Part shown: positions 24,655 through 33,615 of the stretch, one piece after another
Layout of the letters: the number at the start of each line of letters is the position of its first letter
Position numbering within the stretch: the first letter of the stretch is position 1
Assembly: GCF_010548275.1 (NCBI RefSeq)
Contig: NZ_JAAGLT010000005.1
Span: 248,001 to 312,000, forward strand
Reading direction: 5' to 3'
Length of the DNA: 64,000 nucleotides
From: Streptomyces sp. SID12488
GTDB taxonomy: Bacteria > Actinomycetota > Actinomycetes > Streptomycetales > Streptomycetaceae
Position numbers and translations under genes: made by a program
Notes under the pieces: generated by a model
Told to the model about the DNA's origin: nothing
Database searches by the model: none
Seen by the model: only the letters and a program-made list of their open reading frames with translations

Positions 24655-25290
24655 TCAGATACCGGCGATGCGCAGCGCCGCGTCCGCCGTGGCTTCCGCG
24701 AAGACGGAGACCGGGCGCTCGGGGTCGGAGCGGTGCACGAGGATGACCCCCTCGATGAGCCCGAAGAGCAGATCCGTCCGCAGGTCCAGCTCGGTCTTGG
24801 CGAGCGCGCCCCCGGCAGCCGTCGCGGCGAGCAACTGCCGGTAGGTGTCCTTGAGTTCGGCCCGCACCGCATGGAAGCCCGCGAAGCGTTCGGCGCGCAC
24901 CTCGGGGAGCAGGTAGAGGCCGCCGAGGTTGTGCGGGCCGCCACAGAGCAACTCGACGTCGGTGCGGCACAGCTCCCACAACCGGCCCTCGGCCGGGGTC
25001 ACGTCGTCGGCGAGCAGCCCGCGGGCGTAGGTCAACGAAGGGGTGACGGTGGACTCCAGGAGCTCGGCGAGCAGCTCCTCCTTGCCGGAGACGTAGTGGT
25101 ACATGGACGCCTGGCGCATCCCCGCCCGCTCGGCGATGGTCCGGGTGGTGGTGGCCGCGTAGCCGCGGGTGGTGAACAAATCGGCGGCCGCGGTGAGCAG
25201 TTCGGCCCGTGGGGTGAGCCCGCTGTCCGGCCGCTGCGAGACGCGCGGCCTGCCGACCCGCCGTCCGCCCGGCCCACCCGTCGTTCCCAT
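24655..25290 (-). CDS. TetR-family regulator of the carboxylase operon
   Basis: A 211-residue TetR-type regulator starting at an ATG with GAGGATCG upstream. The basic leader (GGRRVGRPRVSQR) is followed by the helix-turn-helix at about 28-75 (GYAATTTRTIAERAGMRQAS, MYHYVSGKEEL). The rest is the helical ligand-binding core. It is divergent from the DUF1989/carboxylase/allophanate hydrolase operon. The 36-bp palindrome between them is the obvious operator, and a second copy lies at the APC permease. It is therefore the probable repressor of both. The inducer could be guanidine, urea or a downstream product. Confidence 0.9.
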   Translation of the reverse strand: MGTTGGPGGRRVGRPRVSQRPDSGLTPRAELLTAAADLFTTRGYAATTTRTIAERAGMRQASMYHYVSGKEELLAELLESTVTPSLTYARGLLADDVTPAEGRLWELCRTDVELLCGGPHNLGGLYLLPEVRAERFAGFHAVRAELKDTYRQLLAATAAGGALAKTELDLRTDLLFGLIEGVILVHRSDPERPVSVFAEATADAALRIAGI

Positions 25291-25383
25291 GTGTTCGATC
25301 CTCGCATACCGCCCGGTCCGATGATCTCGGTGAGCAATCGGTAACCAGGTGGCAACACCCGGGCAATTCCAGTGTCTCGCCCT

Positions 25384-25419
25384 CCGCCTAATTTCTGTCG
25401 CGCGACAGAAATTAGGCGG
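25384..25419. promoter_or_regulatory. 36-bp perfect palindromic operator
   Basis: Every base from 25384 to 25401 pairs with 25402 to 25419. The core is AATTTCTGTCGCGCGACAG followed by AAATT. It lies between the divergent TetR gene and the DUF1989 gene. The 24-nt core recurs at 15581-15604 in front of the APC permease. Confidence 0.85.
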
Positions 25420-25507
25420 CAGGACAGGCGCAAGCACCACGAGACGCAGTAACCAGACGCAGTACGAGAAGCAGAAGCAGTACGACTTCGGAGCCGGAGG
25501 ACCCCCG

Positions 25508-26332
25508 ATGGGGACATCGACCACGTACGGAGCCCGCGACCACGCCCGTGCCCAGGAGGGCGCCCGGGCCGAGGCCATGCCCGTCGTCCCGGCCGCCGAC
25601 TGGCCCGCTCCGCCCTGCGCGGCGGGCCATCTGGTGTGGGCCGAGACGGTGGCGGGCGGCAACTACACGCACCGGGTACTGGCCCGCGGCACCGAGCTGC
25701 GCCTGACCGACCTGCGCGGCGACGCCTGCGCCCATCTGCTGCTCTTCGCCGCGGACCGGCCCTGGGAGCGGCTGAACGTCGCCGACACGGTCAAGGTCCA
25801 GTGGAACGCCTACCTCGGCGAGGGGCAGTTGCTGCTGTCCGACCAGGGCCGTGTCCTCGCCTCGCTGATCACCGACACCTCCGGGCGCCATGACGCGCTG
25901 TGCGGCACCTCGACCCTCGTACGCAACACCGGCCGGTACGGCGACGGCACCCCGCAGTCGCCGTCCCCCGCCGGCCGTGAGCTGTTCAAGCTGGCGGCGG
26001 CCAAGAACGGCCTCCAGCCGCGCGATCTGCCGCCGTCGCTCTCCTTCTTCCAGGGCGTGGAGGTACGTGAGGACGGCGCCCTCGACTTCACCGGCTCGGC
26101 CGGACCGGGCGGCAGTGTGACGCTGCGCGCCGAGCAGGACGTCACGGTGCTGATCGCGAACGTCCCGCACCCCGCCGACCCGCGCGACGACTACGTCAGC
26201 ACCCCCCTGGAGGTGCTGGCCTGGCGCGCCGGGGCGACCCTCCCCGGCGATCCGCTGTGGGAGGCCACACCCGAGGGCCGCCGCGCGTTCCTGAACACCG
26301 CCGAATTCCTTGCCGCGAGGGGGCTCGCATGA
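25508..26332 (+). CDS. DUF1989 protein, urea carboxylase-associated/carboxyguanidine deiminase-like subunit
   Basis: A 274-residue DUF1989 protein, start ATG with GGAGG 8 nt upstream. The region VAGGNYTHRVLARGTELRLTD (quoted in part) and the block HDALCGTSTLVRN are typical, with His and Cys residues that could bind zinc. DUF1989 pairs next to urea carboxylase-type enzymes have been shown in other bacteria to form carboxyguanidine deiminase (CgdAB), which turns carboxyguanidine into allophanate and ammonia. It is the first gene of the operon and overlaps the second DUF1989 gene by 4 nt (ATGA). The activity is inferred from family and gene order. Confidence 0.85.
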   Translation: MGTSTTYGARDHARAQEGARAEAMPVVPAADWPAPPCAAGHLVWAETVAGGNYTHRVLARGTELRLTDLRGDACAHLLLFAADRPWERLNVADTVKVQWNAYLGEGQLLLSDQGRVLASLITDTSGRHDALCGTSTLVRNTGRYGDGTPQSPSPAGRELFKLAAAKNGLQPRDLPPSLSFFQGVEVREDGALDFTGSAGPGGSVTLRAEQDVTVLIANVPHPADPRDDYVSTPLEVLAWRAGATLPGDPLWEATPEGRRAFLNTAEFLAARGLA

Positions 26333-26961
26333 GCACGCCGATCGTCCAGCCGAACGTCCGGAAGGCCGTCGTTCCGGCCCGCGCCGCCTGGTCGTCGGTC
26401 GTACGCGCGGGCGGGACGCTGACCATCACCGACCTGCACGGCAACCAGGCCGTCGACTGCCTCGTGTACGACGCCCACGACACCTCCGTGCGCTACAGCG
26501 CGCCCGACACGATCCACGCGCAGGGCGGCATCTTCCTCACCACGGGCAGTGTCCTGATGTCGAACGAGCACACGCCCCTGATGACCGTGGTCGCCGACGA
26601 CGTCGGCCGGCACGACACGGTCGGCGGCGCCTGCTCCAAGGAGTCGAACACCCTGCGGTACGGCCACCACACCTGGTCGCAGCACGCGTGCGTGGACAAC
26701 TTCCTCGCCGAGGGCGCCCGACACGGCCTGGGCAAAAGGGACCTGGTCTCCAACATCAACTGGTACATGAACGTGCCCGTGGAGAAGGACGGCACGCTCG
26801 GCATAGTCGACGGTCTCTCGGCGCCGGGACTCTCACTCACGCTCCGCGCCGAGCGCGATGTCCTGGTCCTCGTCTCCAACTGCCCCCAGATCAACAACCC
26901 CTGCAACGGCTTCGACCCGACCGAGGTAGAGATGACCATCACCGAGGCGGGGCCGGAATGA
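26329..26961 (+). CDS. DUF1989 protein, second urea carboxylase-associated/carboxyguanidine deiminase-like subunit
   Basis: A 210-residue DUF1989 protein, shorter than its neighbour. Conserved features include HGNQAVDCLVYDA, SNEHTPLMTVVADDVGRHDT, and Cys-containing GGACSKESNTLRYG. The Cys/His set resembles a metal site. It is coupled on both sides: the ATG overlaps the upstream stop, and its own stop overlaps the carboxylase ATG. Together with the preceding gene it matches the CgdA/CgdB pair that removes ammonia from carboxyguanidine. A pure urea pathway would not need this pair, so its presence argues for guanidine as the substrate. Confidence 0.87.
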   Translation: MSTPIVQPNVRKAVVPARAAWSSVVRAGGTLTITDLHGNQAVDCLVYDAHDTSVRYSAPDTIHAQGGIFLTTGSVLMSNEHTPLMTVVADDVGRHDTVGGACSKESNTLRYGHHTWSQHACVDNFLAEGARHGLGKRDLVSNINWYMNVPVEKDGTLGIVDGLSAPGLSLTLRAERDVLVLVSNCPQINNPCNGFDPTEVEMTITEAGPE

Positions 26962-29900
26962 CCTTCGACACGCTGCTGGTCGCCAACCGGGGCGAGATCG
27001 CCGTGCGCATCATCCGTACGGCACGGGAGCTGGGCCTGCGCACGGTCGCGGTCTACTCCGACCCCGACCGCTCCGCCCCGCACGTCCGGCTCGCCGACGA
27101 GGCGGTACGGCTCGGTCCGGCGCCCGCGAAGGAGTCGTATCTCGACGCCGGCCTGGTGCTGGCGGCGGCCAAGGAGACGGGCGCCGGGGCGATCCATCCC
27201 GGGTACGGATTCCTGTCCGAGGACGCCGACTTCGCGCGGCGCTGCGAGGACGCCGGGATCGTGTTCGTGGGGCCGACGCCGGAGCAGCTGGAACTGTTCG
27301 GCGCGAAGCACACGGCCCGGGCCGCGGCCGAGGCAGCAGGAGTGCCCCTCGCACCCGGCACAGGGCTGCTGGCCTCCCTCGACGAGGCGTACGAACGGGC
27401 CGCCGTCATCGGCTATCCCGTGATGCTGAAGGCGACCGGCGGGGGCGGCGGCATCGGCATGTCCGCCTGCGCCTCGGCCGCCGAACTCGCCGACGCCTGG
27501 GAGCGGGTGCAGCGCGTCGCCGCCGCCTCCTTCTCCTCGGCCGGAGTCTTCCTGGAGCGGCTCGTCGAACGCGCCCGCCATGTCGAGGTGCAGGTCTTCG
27601 GCGACGGCGAGGGCCGGGTCGTCACCTTCGGCGACCGCGACTGCTCGCTCCAGCGCCGCAACCAGAAGGTGGTGGAGGAGGCCCCGGCACCCGGGCTTCC
27701 CGCCCATGTGCGTGCCCAACTGGCCGACTCCGCACGCACGCTGTGCGCGTCCGTCGGCTACCGCTCCGCCGGAACAGTGGAGTTCGTGTACGACGCCGCC
27801 CGCGAGGAGGCGTACTTCCTGGAGGTCAACACCCGGCTCCAGGTGGAACATCCGGTCACGGAGGAGATCTACGGCGTCGACCTCGTCGCCTGGATGCTGC
27901 GGCTGGCCCGCGGCGAGCGGAACGTCGTCCAGGACCCGGGCACCCCCCGAGGTCACGCCGTCGAAGCCCGCGTCTACGCCGAGGACCCCTCGCGCGAACA
28001 CCGGCCCAGCGCGGGTCTGTTGACTCGGGTGGAGTTCCCTGGCGGGGTGCGGGTCGACGGCTGGGTGGAGACGGGCACCGAGGTGACCACGTCGTACGAC
28101 CCGATGCTCGCGAAGGTGATCGCGTACGGCGCCGACCGGGAGCACGCGCTGCGTCGGCTCGACGAGGCGCTGGCCCGAACCCGGGTCGACGGCATCGAGA
28201 CGAACCTCGGGCTGGTGCAGGCGGCCCTGGCGAACCGCGACTTCCGTTCCGCGACGCACTCGACGGCGACCCTCACCGGGGTGAGTGATCCGACCCCGCG
28301 CATCGAGGTCGTCTCCGGCGGGACCCTCACCACGGTCCAGGACTGGCCGGGCCGCACCGGCTACTGGCAGGTCGGCGTGCCTCCGTGCGGCCCGATGGAC
28401 GACCGTTCGTTCCGCCTCGGCAACCGTGCCCTGGGCAACGACGAGGGCGCCCCCGGCCTCGAATGCACCCTCCAGGGACCGTCGTTGAGGTTCACGCACC
28501 CCACGACGGTGTGCGTGACCGGGGCCCCGGCGCCGGTCACGCTGGACGGCACGCCGGTCGCGCAGTGGGAGCCGGTGACGGTACCCGCGGGTGCCGTCCT
28601 GGCGATCGGCGCCCCGACGGAACAGGGCCTGCGGACGTACGTCCTGTTCGCGGGCGGCGGCCTGGACGTGCCGCCGTTCCTCGGCAGCGCGGCCACCTTC
28701 ACGCTGGGCAGGTTCGGCGGGCACGGAGGCCGGGCACTGCGCACGGGCGACGTCCTGCACGGCGGAACGGCGACAACAACCGGGGCCCCGGTCACACCGG
28801 CCGACCGCCCGGAGTTCGCGTCCCCCTGGCACATCGGCGCCGTCGAAGGCCCGCACGCGGCACCGGAGTTCTTCACCGAGGAGGACATCCACGACTTCTA
28901 CGCGGCCGACTGGAAGGTCCACTTCAACTCGGCCCGCACGGGCGTAAGGCTGGTCGGTCCCAAGCCCCGCTGGGCGCGCACGGACGGTGGCGAGGCGGGC
29001 CTGCACCCGTCCAACATCCACGACACGCCGTACTCCGTGGGCGCCGTCGACTACACCGGCGACATGCCGGTCCTGCTGGGCCCGGACGGCCCCTCGCTCG
29101 GCGGCTTCGTGTGCCCGGCCACCGTCCTCAGCACGGAACGCTGGAAACTGGGCCAGCTGCGCCCAGGCGACACGGTCCGCTTCGCACCGGTGGACACAAC
29201 GGGCGTACGGCGGGCGGCGATTGTCGACGGGGGCGTACTGGCCCGGGACGGCGACATCACGTACCGCCGCAGCGGCGACGACAACCTGCTGGTCGAATTC
29301 GGGCCCATGCAGCTCGACTTGGCCCTCCGGATGCGCGTCCACGCCCTGATGGAGGCGGTGACGGAGCTGGACCTCGACGGGGTGACGGACCTGACACCGG
29401 GCATCCGCTCCCTCCAGATCCAGGCGGACCCGGCCCTGCTCCCCCAACCGGAACTGCTCGCCGCGATAAGGCAGACGGCGACCGCACTGCCTCCCGCGGA
29501 CCGCCTCACGGTCCCCTCCCGCACGATCCACCTCCCCCTCTCCTGGGACGACCCTGCGACCCGCGAGGCCATCGCCCGCTACATGGCGGGCGTCCGCGAC
29601 GACGCGCCCTGGTGCCCCTGGAACATCGAGTTCATCCGCCGCGTGAACGGTCTGGACTCGGTCGACGACGTGTACCGCACGGTGTTCGAGGCCGAGTACC
29701 TCGTGCTGGGCCTGGGAGACGTCTACCTGGGCGCCCCGGTGGCCACCCCGCTGGACCCCCGCCACCGCCTGGTGACGACGAAGTACAACCCGGCCCGCAC
29801 CTGGACGGCGGAGAACTCGGTGGGCATCGGCGGCGCCTACCTCTGCGTCTACGGCATGGAGGGCCCCGGCGGCTACCAGTTCGTCGGCCGTACGACCCAG

Positions 29901-30473
29901 GTGTGGTCGGGCTGGCAGCAGCGCGGCGCGTTCGAACCGGGCTCCCCGTGGCTGCTGCGGTTCTTCGACCGCATCAAGTGGTACGCCGTCGAGCCCGACG
30001 AACTCCTCGACCTGCGCGCCGACATCACCTCGGGCCGCTTCGTCCCCCGCATCGAGGAGGGTGTCTTCTCCCTGGCGGAGTACGAGGAGTTCCTGACGGA
30101 GAACGCCGAGTCGATCGCGGAGTTCCGCACCCGTCAGGGCGCGGCGTTCTCGACGGAACGGGACGCGTGGGAGGCGGCAGGCGAGTTCACGAGGGCGGAG
30201 GCGGCAACGGCACCCCCCACTGTTTCCCCCGAGGTGACGATCCCGGCCGGGGGCCACCTCATCGAGGCCGAATTCGCGGCATCGGTATGGCAGTTGAACG
30301 TCTCGCCGGGCGACGAGGTGACAGCGGGCCAGCCGCTCCTGGCCCTGGAGGCGATGAAGATGGAGTCCCGGGTGCACGCCCCGATAACAGGGGTGGTCCA
30401 CGAAATCCTGACCAGGCCCGGCGCGCAGGTGGAGGCGGGCACGGCGCTGATCGTCCTGACACCGACCGCCTGA
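26958..30473 (+). CDS. Biotin-dependent urea/guanidine carboxylase
   Basis: A 1171-residue single-chain carboxylase. The biotin carboxylase part (about 1-445) opens with FDTLLVANRGEIAVRII and has the glycine-rich ATP loop GGGGGIGM. The carboxyltransferase part consists of a KipA-like region (about 449-760) and a KipI-like region (about 765-1000), as in urea carboxylase. A biotin carboxyl carrier domain ends the protein, with EAMKMES carrying the biotinyl Lys near 1134. Annotators usually call such proteins urea carboxylase, but with two DUF1989 partners it is more likely guanidine carboxylase. The product would be carboxyguanidine (or allophanate from urea). No allophanate hydrolase domain is fused; it is a separate gene downstream. 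Confidence 0.9.
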   Translation: MTFDTLLVANRGEIAVRIIRTARELGLRTVAVYSDPDRSAPHVRLADEAVRLGPAPAKESYLDAGLVLAAAKETGAGAIHPGYGFLSEDADFARRCEDAGIVFVGPTPEQLELFGAKHTARAAAEAAGVPLAPGTGLLASLDEAYERAAVIGYPVMLKATGGGGGIGMSACASAAELADAWERVQRVAAASFSSAGVFLERLVERARHVEVQVFGDGEGRVVTFGDRDCSLQRRNQKVVEEAPAPGLPAHVRAQLADSARTLCASVGYRSAGTVEFVYDAAREEAYFLEVNTRLQVEHPVTEEIYGVDLVAWMLRLARGERNVVQDPGTPRGHAVEARVYAEDPSREHRPSAGLLTRVEFPGGVRVDGWVETGTEVTTSYDPMLAKVIAYGADREHALRRLDEALARTRVDGIETNLGLVQAALANRDFRSATHSTATLTGVSDPTPRIEVVSGGTLTTVQDWPGRTGYWQVGVPPCGPMDDRSFRLGNRALGNDEGAPGLECTLQGPSLRFTHPTTVCVTGAPAPVTLDGTPVAQWEPVTVPAGAVLAIGAPTEQGLRTYVLFAGGGLDVPPFLGSAATFTLGRFGGHGGRALRTGDVLHGGTATTTGAPVTPADRPEFASPWHIGAVEGPHAAPEFFTEEDIHDFYAADWKVHFNSARTGVRLVGPKPRWARTDGGEAGLHPSNIHDTPYSVGAVDYTGDMPVLLGPDGPSLGGFVCPATVLSTERWKLGQLRPGDTVRFAPVDTTGVRRAAIVDGGVLARDGDITYRRSGDDNLLVEFGPMQLDLALRMRVHALMEAVTELDLDGVTDLTPGIRSLQIQADPALLPQPELLAAIRQTATALPPADRLTVPSRTIHLPLSWDDPATREAIARYMAGVRDDAPWCPWNIEFIRRVNGLDSVDDVYRTVFEAEYLVLGLGDVYLGAPVATPLDPRHRLVTTKYNPARTWTAENSVGIGGAYLCVYGMEGPGGYQFVGRTTQVWSGWQQRGAFEPGSPWLLRFFDRIKWYAVEPDELLDLRADITSGRFVPRIEEGVFSLAEYEEFLTENAESIAEFRTRQGAAFSTERDAWEAAGEFTRAEAATAPPTVSPEVTIPAGGHLIEAEFAASVWQLNVSPGDEVTAGQPLLALEAMKMESRVHAPITGVVHEILTRPGAQVEAGTALIVLTPTA

Positions 30474-30480
30474 CATGCGG

Positions 30481-30670
30481 CTCGCCCCCGCAGCCCCTAC
30501 CCGTCCCGTCCTGTTCCTGGGGGCTGCGCCCCCAGACCCCCGCTTCGGCCCTGAAGGGGCCTCGTCCTCAAACGCCGGACGGGCTGAATATCCAGCCCCT
30601 CCGGCGTTTGAGGAGCGGGGTCTGGGGCGGAGCCCCAGAAGGATGGGACGGGTAGGGGCGGCGGGGGCGA
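30481..30670. repeat. Dispersed intergenic repeat, copies B1 (minus) and B2 (plus) head to head
   Basis: 30481-30587 is the repeat in reverse orientation and about 30590-30670 is a shorter forward copy, so the pair can fold into a long hairpin. Modules match copies at 5971-6070 and 39305-39427. It fills the gap inside the carboxylase/allophanate hydrolase operon and may weaken read-through. Confidence 0.7.
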
Positions 30671-30730
30671 AACAACTCACCGCGCACCCGCAGCCGACAG
30701 CACCACCCCAGCCCACCCCAAGGAGCACAG

Positions 30731-32404
30731 ATGTCGACCCTGACCCGAGTCCGTATGGCCTACGCCCGCATCGACGCCGTAGCCCGCCCCGAGGTCTGGA
30801 TCGACCTACGCCCCCAGGCCGACGTCGAGGCGGAAGCCACCCGCATCGACGAACGCCTCGCCGCAGGCGACCACCTCCCCCTGGCCGGCAAACTCTTCGC
30901 CGCGAAGGGCAACATCGACGTCCAGGGCCTCCCCACCACCGCCGGCTGCCCCGCCTACGCCTACCACCCCGAGGCCGACGCCCCGGTCGTCGCCCGCCTC
31001 AAGGACGCCGGCGCCCTCATCCTCGGCACCACCAACCTCGACCAGTTCGCCACCGGCCTGGTCGGCACCCGCTCCCCCTACGGCCCCGTCCGCAACGCCC
31101 ACGACCCCACCCGCATCAGCGGCGGCTCGAGCTCCGGCTCCGCCACCGCCGTGACGCTGGGGCTCGTCGACTTCGCCCTCGGCACCGACACCGCCGGCTC
31201 CGGCCGCGTCCCCGCCGCCTTCAACGGCATCGTCGGACTCAAGCCGACCAGAGGTCTGGTCCCCACGACCGGCGTCGTCCCGGCCTGCGCCTCCCTCGAC
31301 TGTGTGACCGTCTTCGCCCGTACGCTCCCCGAGGCCGAGCAGGCACTCGCGCACATGGCGTCCCCGCCCGCCCGCGATCTCCCGCCCCTCCCCCAGCGCG
31401 CCCCCGGCCCCTGGCGCGTGGCGGTTCCGCCGATCGCCCAACTCGGCGAACTCGACCCCGGCTGGGCACAGGCGTACGAGGCCGCGGTGACCCAGCTCCG
31501 CACCGCGGGCGTCTCCGTGCGCACCCTCGACCTCACCCCGTTCACCGAGGCCGCCGCGATGCTGTACCAGGGCGCGTTCGTCGCGGAGCGCTACACGGCC
31601 GTGGGCACCTTTGTCGACAAGTTGCTCGCCGAGGGCGGTGAGGCGAGCGCGACTCTCGACCCTACCGTCGGCGGCATCATCACCCGCGCCCGCGACATCC
31701 ACGCCCACCAGCTCTATGCCGACCAAGAGCGGCTGGCCGCCCTGCACACCCGCGCACTCGCCGAACTGGCCGACGCCGACGCGCTGTTGCTGCCCACGGC
31801 CCCTGGTCACCCGACCCTCGCCGAGGTCGCCGCCGACCCGCTGGGCGCCAACGCCCGGCTGGGCCGCTTCACCAACTCCACCAACCTCTTCGACCAGGCC
31901 GCGGTTGCCGTACCCGCGGGCGAGGTCGACGGCCTTCCGTTCGGCGTGATGCTGATCGGCCCGGCGTTCACCGACGAACGGCTCGCCACGATCGCCCGCC
32001 TGCTCCAGCCCGAGGCCCGCCTCGCGGTGGTCGGGGCGCATCTCGCGGGCCAGCCGCTCAACCCCCAACTCCTCGCTCTTGGCGCCCGGTTGGAACGCGC
32101 GACCACGACGGCCCCCGTCTACCGCCTGCACGCCCTCCCCACGACCCCGCCGAAGCCGGGCCTGGTCCACGTCGGCGAGGGGGAGACCGGCGGGGCGGCC
32201 ATCGAGGCGGAGGTGTGGCGTCTCCCCGCCGAAGGCCTCGGCCACTTCCTGGCCGCCCTCCCCCGCCCGATGGCCCTGGGCCGCGTCGAACTCGCCGACG
32301 GCACCCACGTATCCGGCTTCCTGTGCGAACCGGCCGCCCTCGAAGGCGCCGAGGACATCACGACGTACGGCGGCTGGCGCGCGTACCTGAAGAACCGCCG
32401 CTGA
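30731..32404 (+). CDS. atzF: Allophanate hydrolase
   Basis: A 557-residue allophanate hydrolase. The N-terminal amidase-signature domain (about 10-430) has Lys59 (AAKGNID), the GGSSSGS loop at 131-137 with the cis-Ser, and the nucleophile Ser157 in DTAGSGR. The C-terminal domain (about 440-557, ending EDITTYGGWRAYL) is the second domain found in AtzF/DUR1,2 proteins, where it helps convert the intermediate to ammonia and CO2. It is the final step of the operon. The start ATG has AAGGAG upstream. It is separated from the carboxylase by the inverted repeat pair. Confidence 0.93.
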   Translation: MSTLTRVRMAYARIDAVARPEVWIDLRPQADVEAEATRIDERLAAGDHLPLAGKLFAAKGNIDVQGLPTTAGCPAYAYHPEADAPVVARLKDAGALILGTTNLDQFATGLVGTRSPYGPVRNAHDPTRISGGSSSGSATAVTLGLVDFALGTDTAGSGRVPAAFNGIVGLKPTRGLVPTTGVVPACASLDCVTVFARTLPEAEQALAHMASPPARDLPPLPQRAPGPWRVAVPPIAQLGELDPGWAQAYEAAVTQLRTAGVSVRTLDLTPFTEAAAMLYQGAFVAERYTAVGTFVDKLLAEGGEASATLDPTVGGIITRARDIHAHQLYADQERLAALHTRALAELADADALLLPTAPGHPTLAEVAADPLGANARLGRFTNSTNLFDQAAVAVPAGEVDGLPFGVMLIGPAFTDERLATIARLLQPEARLAVVGAHLAGQPLNPQLLALGARLERATTTAPVYRLHALPTTPPKPGLVHVGEGETGGAAIEAEVWRLPAEGLGHFLAALPRPMALGRVELADGTHVSGFLCEPAALEGAEDITTYGGWRAYLKNRR

Positions 32405-32528
32405 CCAGCACGGCCCCGAACACCCGATCGCAACCAGCGCGCTCGGTTACACGGGAAACCGGCAGCCCACGGACACCCCGATGGAGCACGGCCTAAGTTG
32501 GCCATCTCATGACACTGGTTCCTCGCCG

Positions 32529-33518
32529 TCAGGCTTGGCGGGCGTAGGACGCGAGGCGATCGGCGAGCTCGATGACGAGGTCGCGCAGTTCAGCGGGGCG
32601 CTCGATGACGAACGGCCGGTCGAGTGTGGCCAGTACCGGAGGCAACCAGTCGAGCCGCTCCGCCCGCAGCTCGACGCGTAGCCAGCGCTCGGTTGCCCGG
32701 TCCTCGCCTGCCGTGGGCTCGTGCTCCTCCAGGCTCGCGACGCCGGCGGGAAGGTGCGCGCGGATCTGCTCGACCGTGCCGTGGATCCGCAAGGTCACCT
32801 CATGCCGGTACTCAGCCGTGGCGAAGCCTGACAACACGCGCTGTGCCGGACCGGGACCCGCCGGCGCTTCGAATGAGCCGGGCAGGGTCCGCGCGTCTGC
32901 AATGCGATCGAGCCGGAAGGTTCGGTCCTCGCCGATCCGGGCGTCCTTGCCCGTGACGTACCACCGGCCCGCATGGGCGACGATCCCGTACGCGTGCAGC
33001 GTGCGTTCGCTGCGCCGTTCGTCGCGGTCGGTGTAGCGGATCGAGACCGGTCGGCGGTGGCGCACCGCATCGGCGATGGTGAGCAGGACTCCGGCGTCCG
33101 GGGTGTCGAACTCTCCGGGCTGGTCCGTGAAGGCGAGGGATTCCAGGAGTGTGTCGAGCCTGCGGGCGATGTGCTTGGGCAGCACCCTCCGGATCTTGGC
33201 CGATGCCGTCTCGCTTGCCGTGTGCTGCGTCGTTGTCAGCCCTGCCCGGCGGCCGGCGACCAGGCCGAGCAGCACGGCCAGCGCCTCGTCGTCGCTGAGC
33301 ATGAGCGGAGGCAAGCGGTACCCGGGGGCGAGCCGGTACCCGCCGTAGCGGCCTCGCACCGATTCCACGGGCACGTCGAGGTCGATCAGCTGGTCCACAT
33401 ACCGCCGCACGGTGCGCCCTTCGACGCCGAGCCGGTCGGCGAGTTCGGCCACCGTACGGGTGCCGCCCGAGTGCAGCAGCTCCAGGAGTGTCAGCACGCG
33501 GCCGGTGGGTCGAGGCAT
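32529..33518 (-). CDS. WYL-domain (YafY-type) transcriptional regulator
   Basis: About 329 residues, starting at ATG 33518; a GTG 6 nt upstream is equally possible. An N-terminal helix-turn-helix (about 5-55, TVAELADRLGVEGRTVRRYVD) is followed by the WYL domain (about 140-225, with RTFRLDRIADAR, the region that follows the W-Y-L core GRWYVTG) and a C-terminal WCX extension. It is divergent from a small VOC-family gene 97 bp away, a very common pairing in actinobacteria, so that gene is the expected target. The ligand is unknown. Confidence 0.9.
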   Translation of the reverse strand: MPRPTGRVLTLLELLHSGGTRTVAELADRLGVEGRTVRRYVDQLIDLDVPVESVRGRYGGYRLAPGYRLPPLMLSDDEALAVLLGLVAGRRAGLTTTQHTASETASAKIRRVLPKHIARRLDTLLESLAFTDQPGEFDTPDAGVLLTIADAVRHRRPVSIRYTDRDERRSERTLHAYGIVAHAGRWYVTGKDARIGEDRTFRLDRIADARTLPGSFEAPAGPGPAQRVLSGFATAEYRHEVTLRIHGTVEQIRAHLPAGVASLEEHEPTAGEDRATERWLRVELRAERLDWLPPVLATLDRPFVIERPAELRDLVIELADRLASYARQA

Positions 33519-33541
33519 GGGCACAACCTAACGCGAATACA

Positions 33542-33556
33542 GGACCGATTCTGTCC
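33542..33556. promoter_or_regulatory. Near-palindrome in the WYL/VOC divergent promoter
   Basis: GGACCGATTCTGTCC is symmetrical at six of seven arm positions around the central T. It lies between the divergent genes and is a candidate operator for the WYL regulator. Confidence 0.4.
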
Positions 33557-33615
33557 ACTATTTCTCCTAGCCTGCGACGTGCACGCCGCCTCCAGCACAG
33601 CCAAGGAGAATCCCC

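Noticed and set aside
25291..25507. Guanidine riboswitch upstream of the DUF1989/carboxylase operon
   Set aside because: The leader is short and repetitive after the palindrome, and I see no ykkC-type conserved stems. The palindrome and TetR gene explain control.
26493..30728. Minus-strand open frame of about 1,411 codons
   Set aside because: It lies antisense to the carboxylase, has arginine-, alanine- and glycine-rich nonsense composition and no domain. High GC removes stop codons from this frame.
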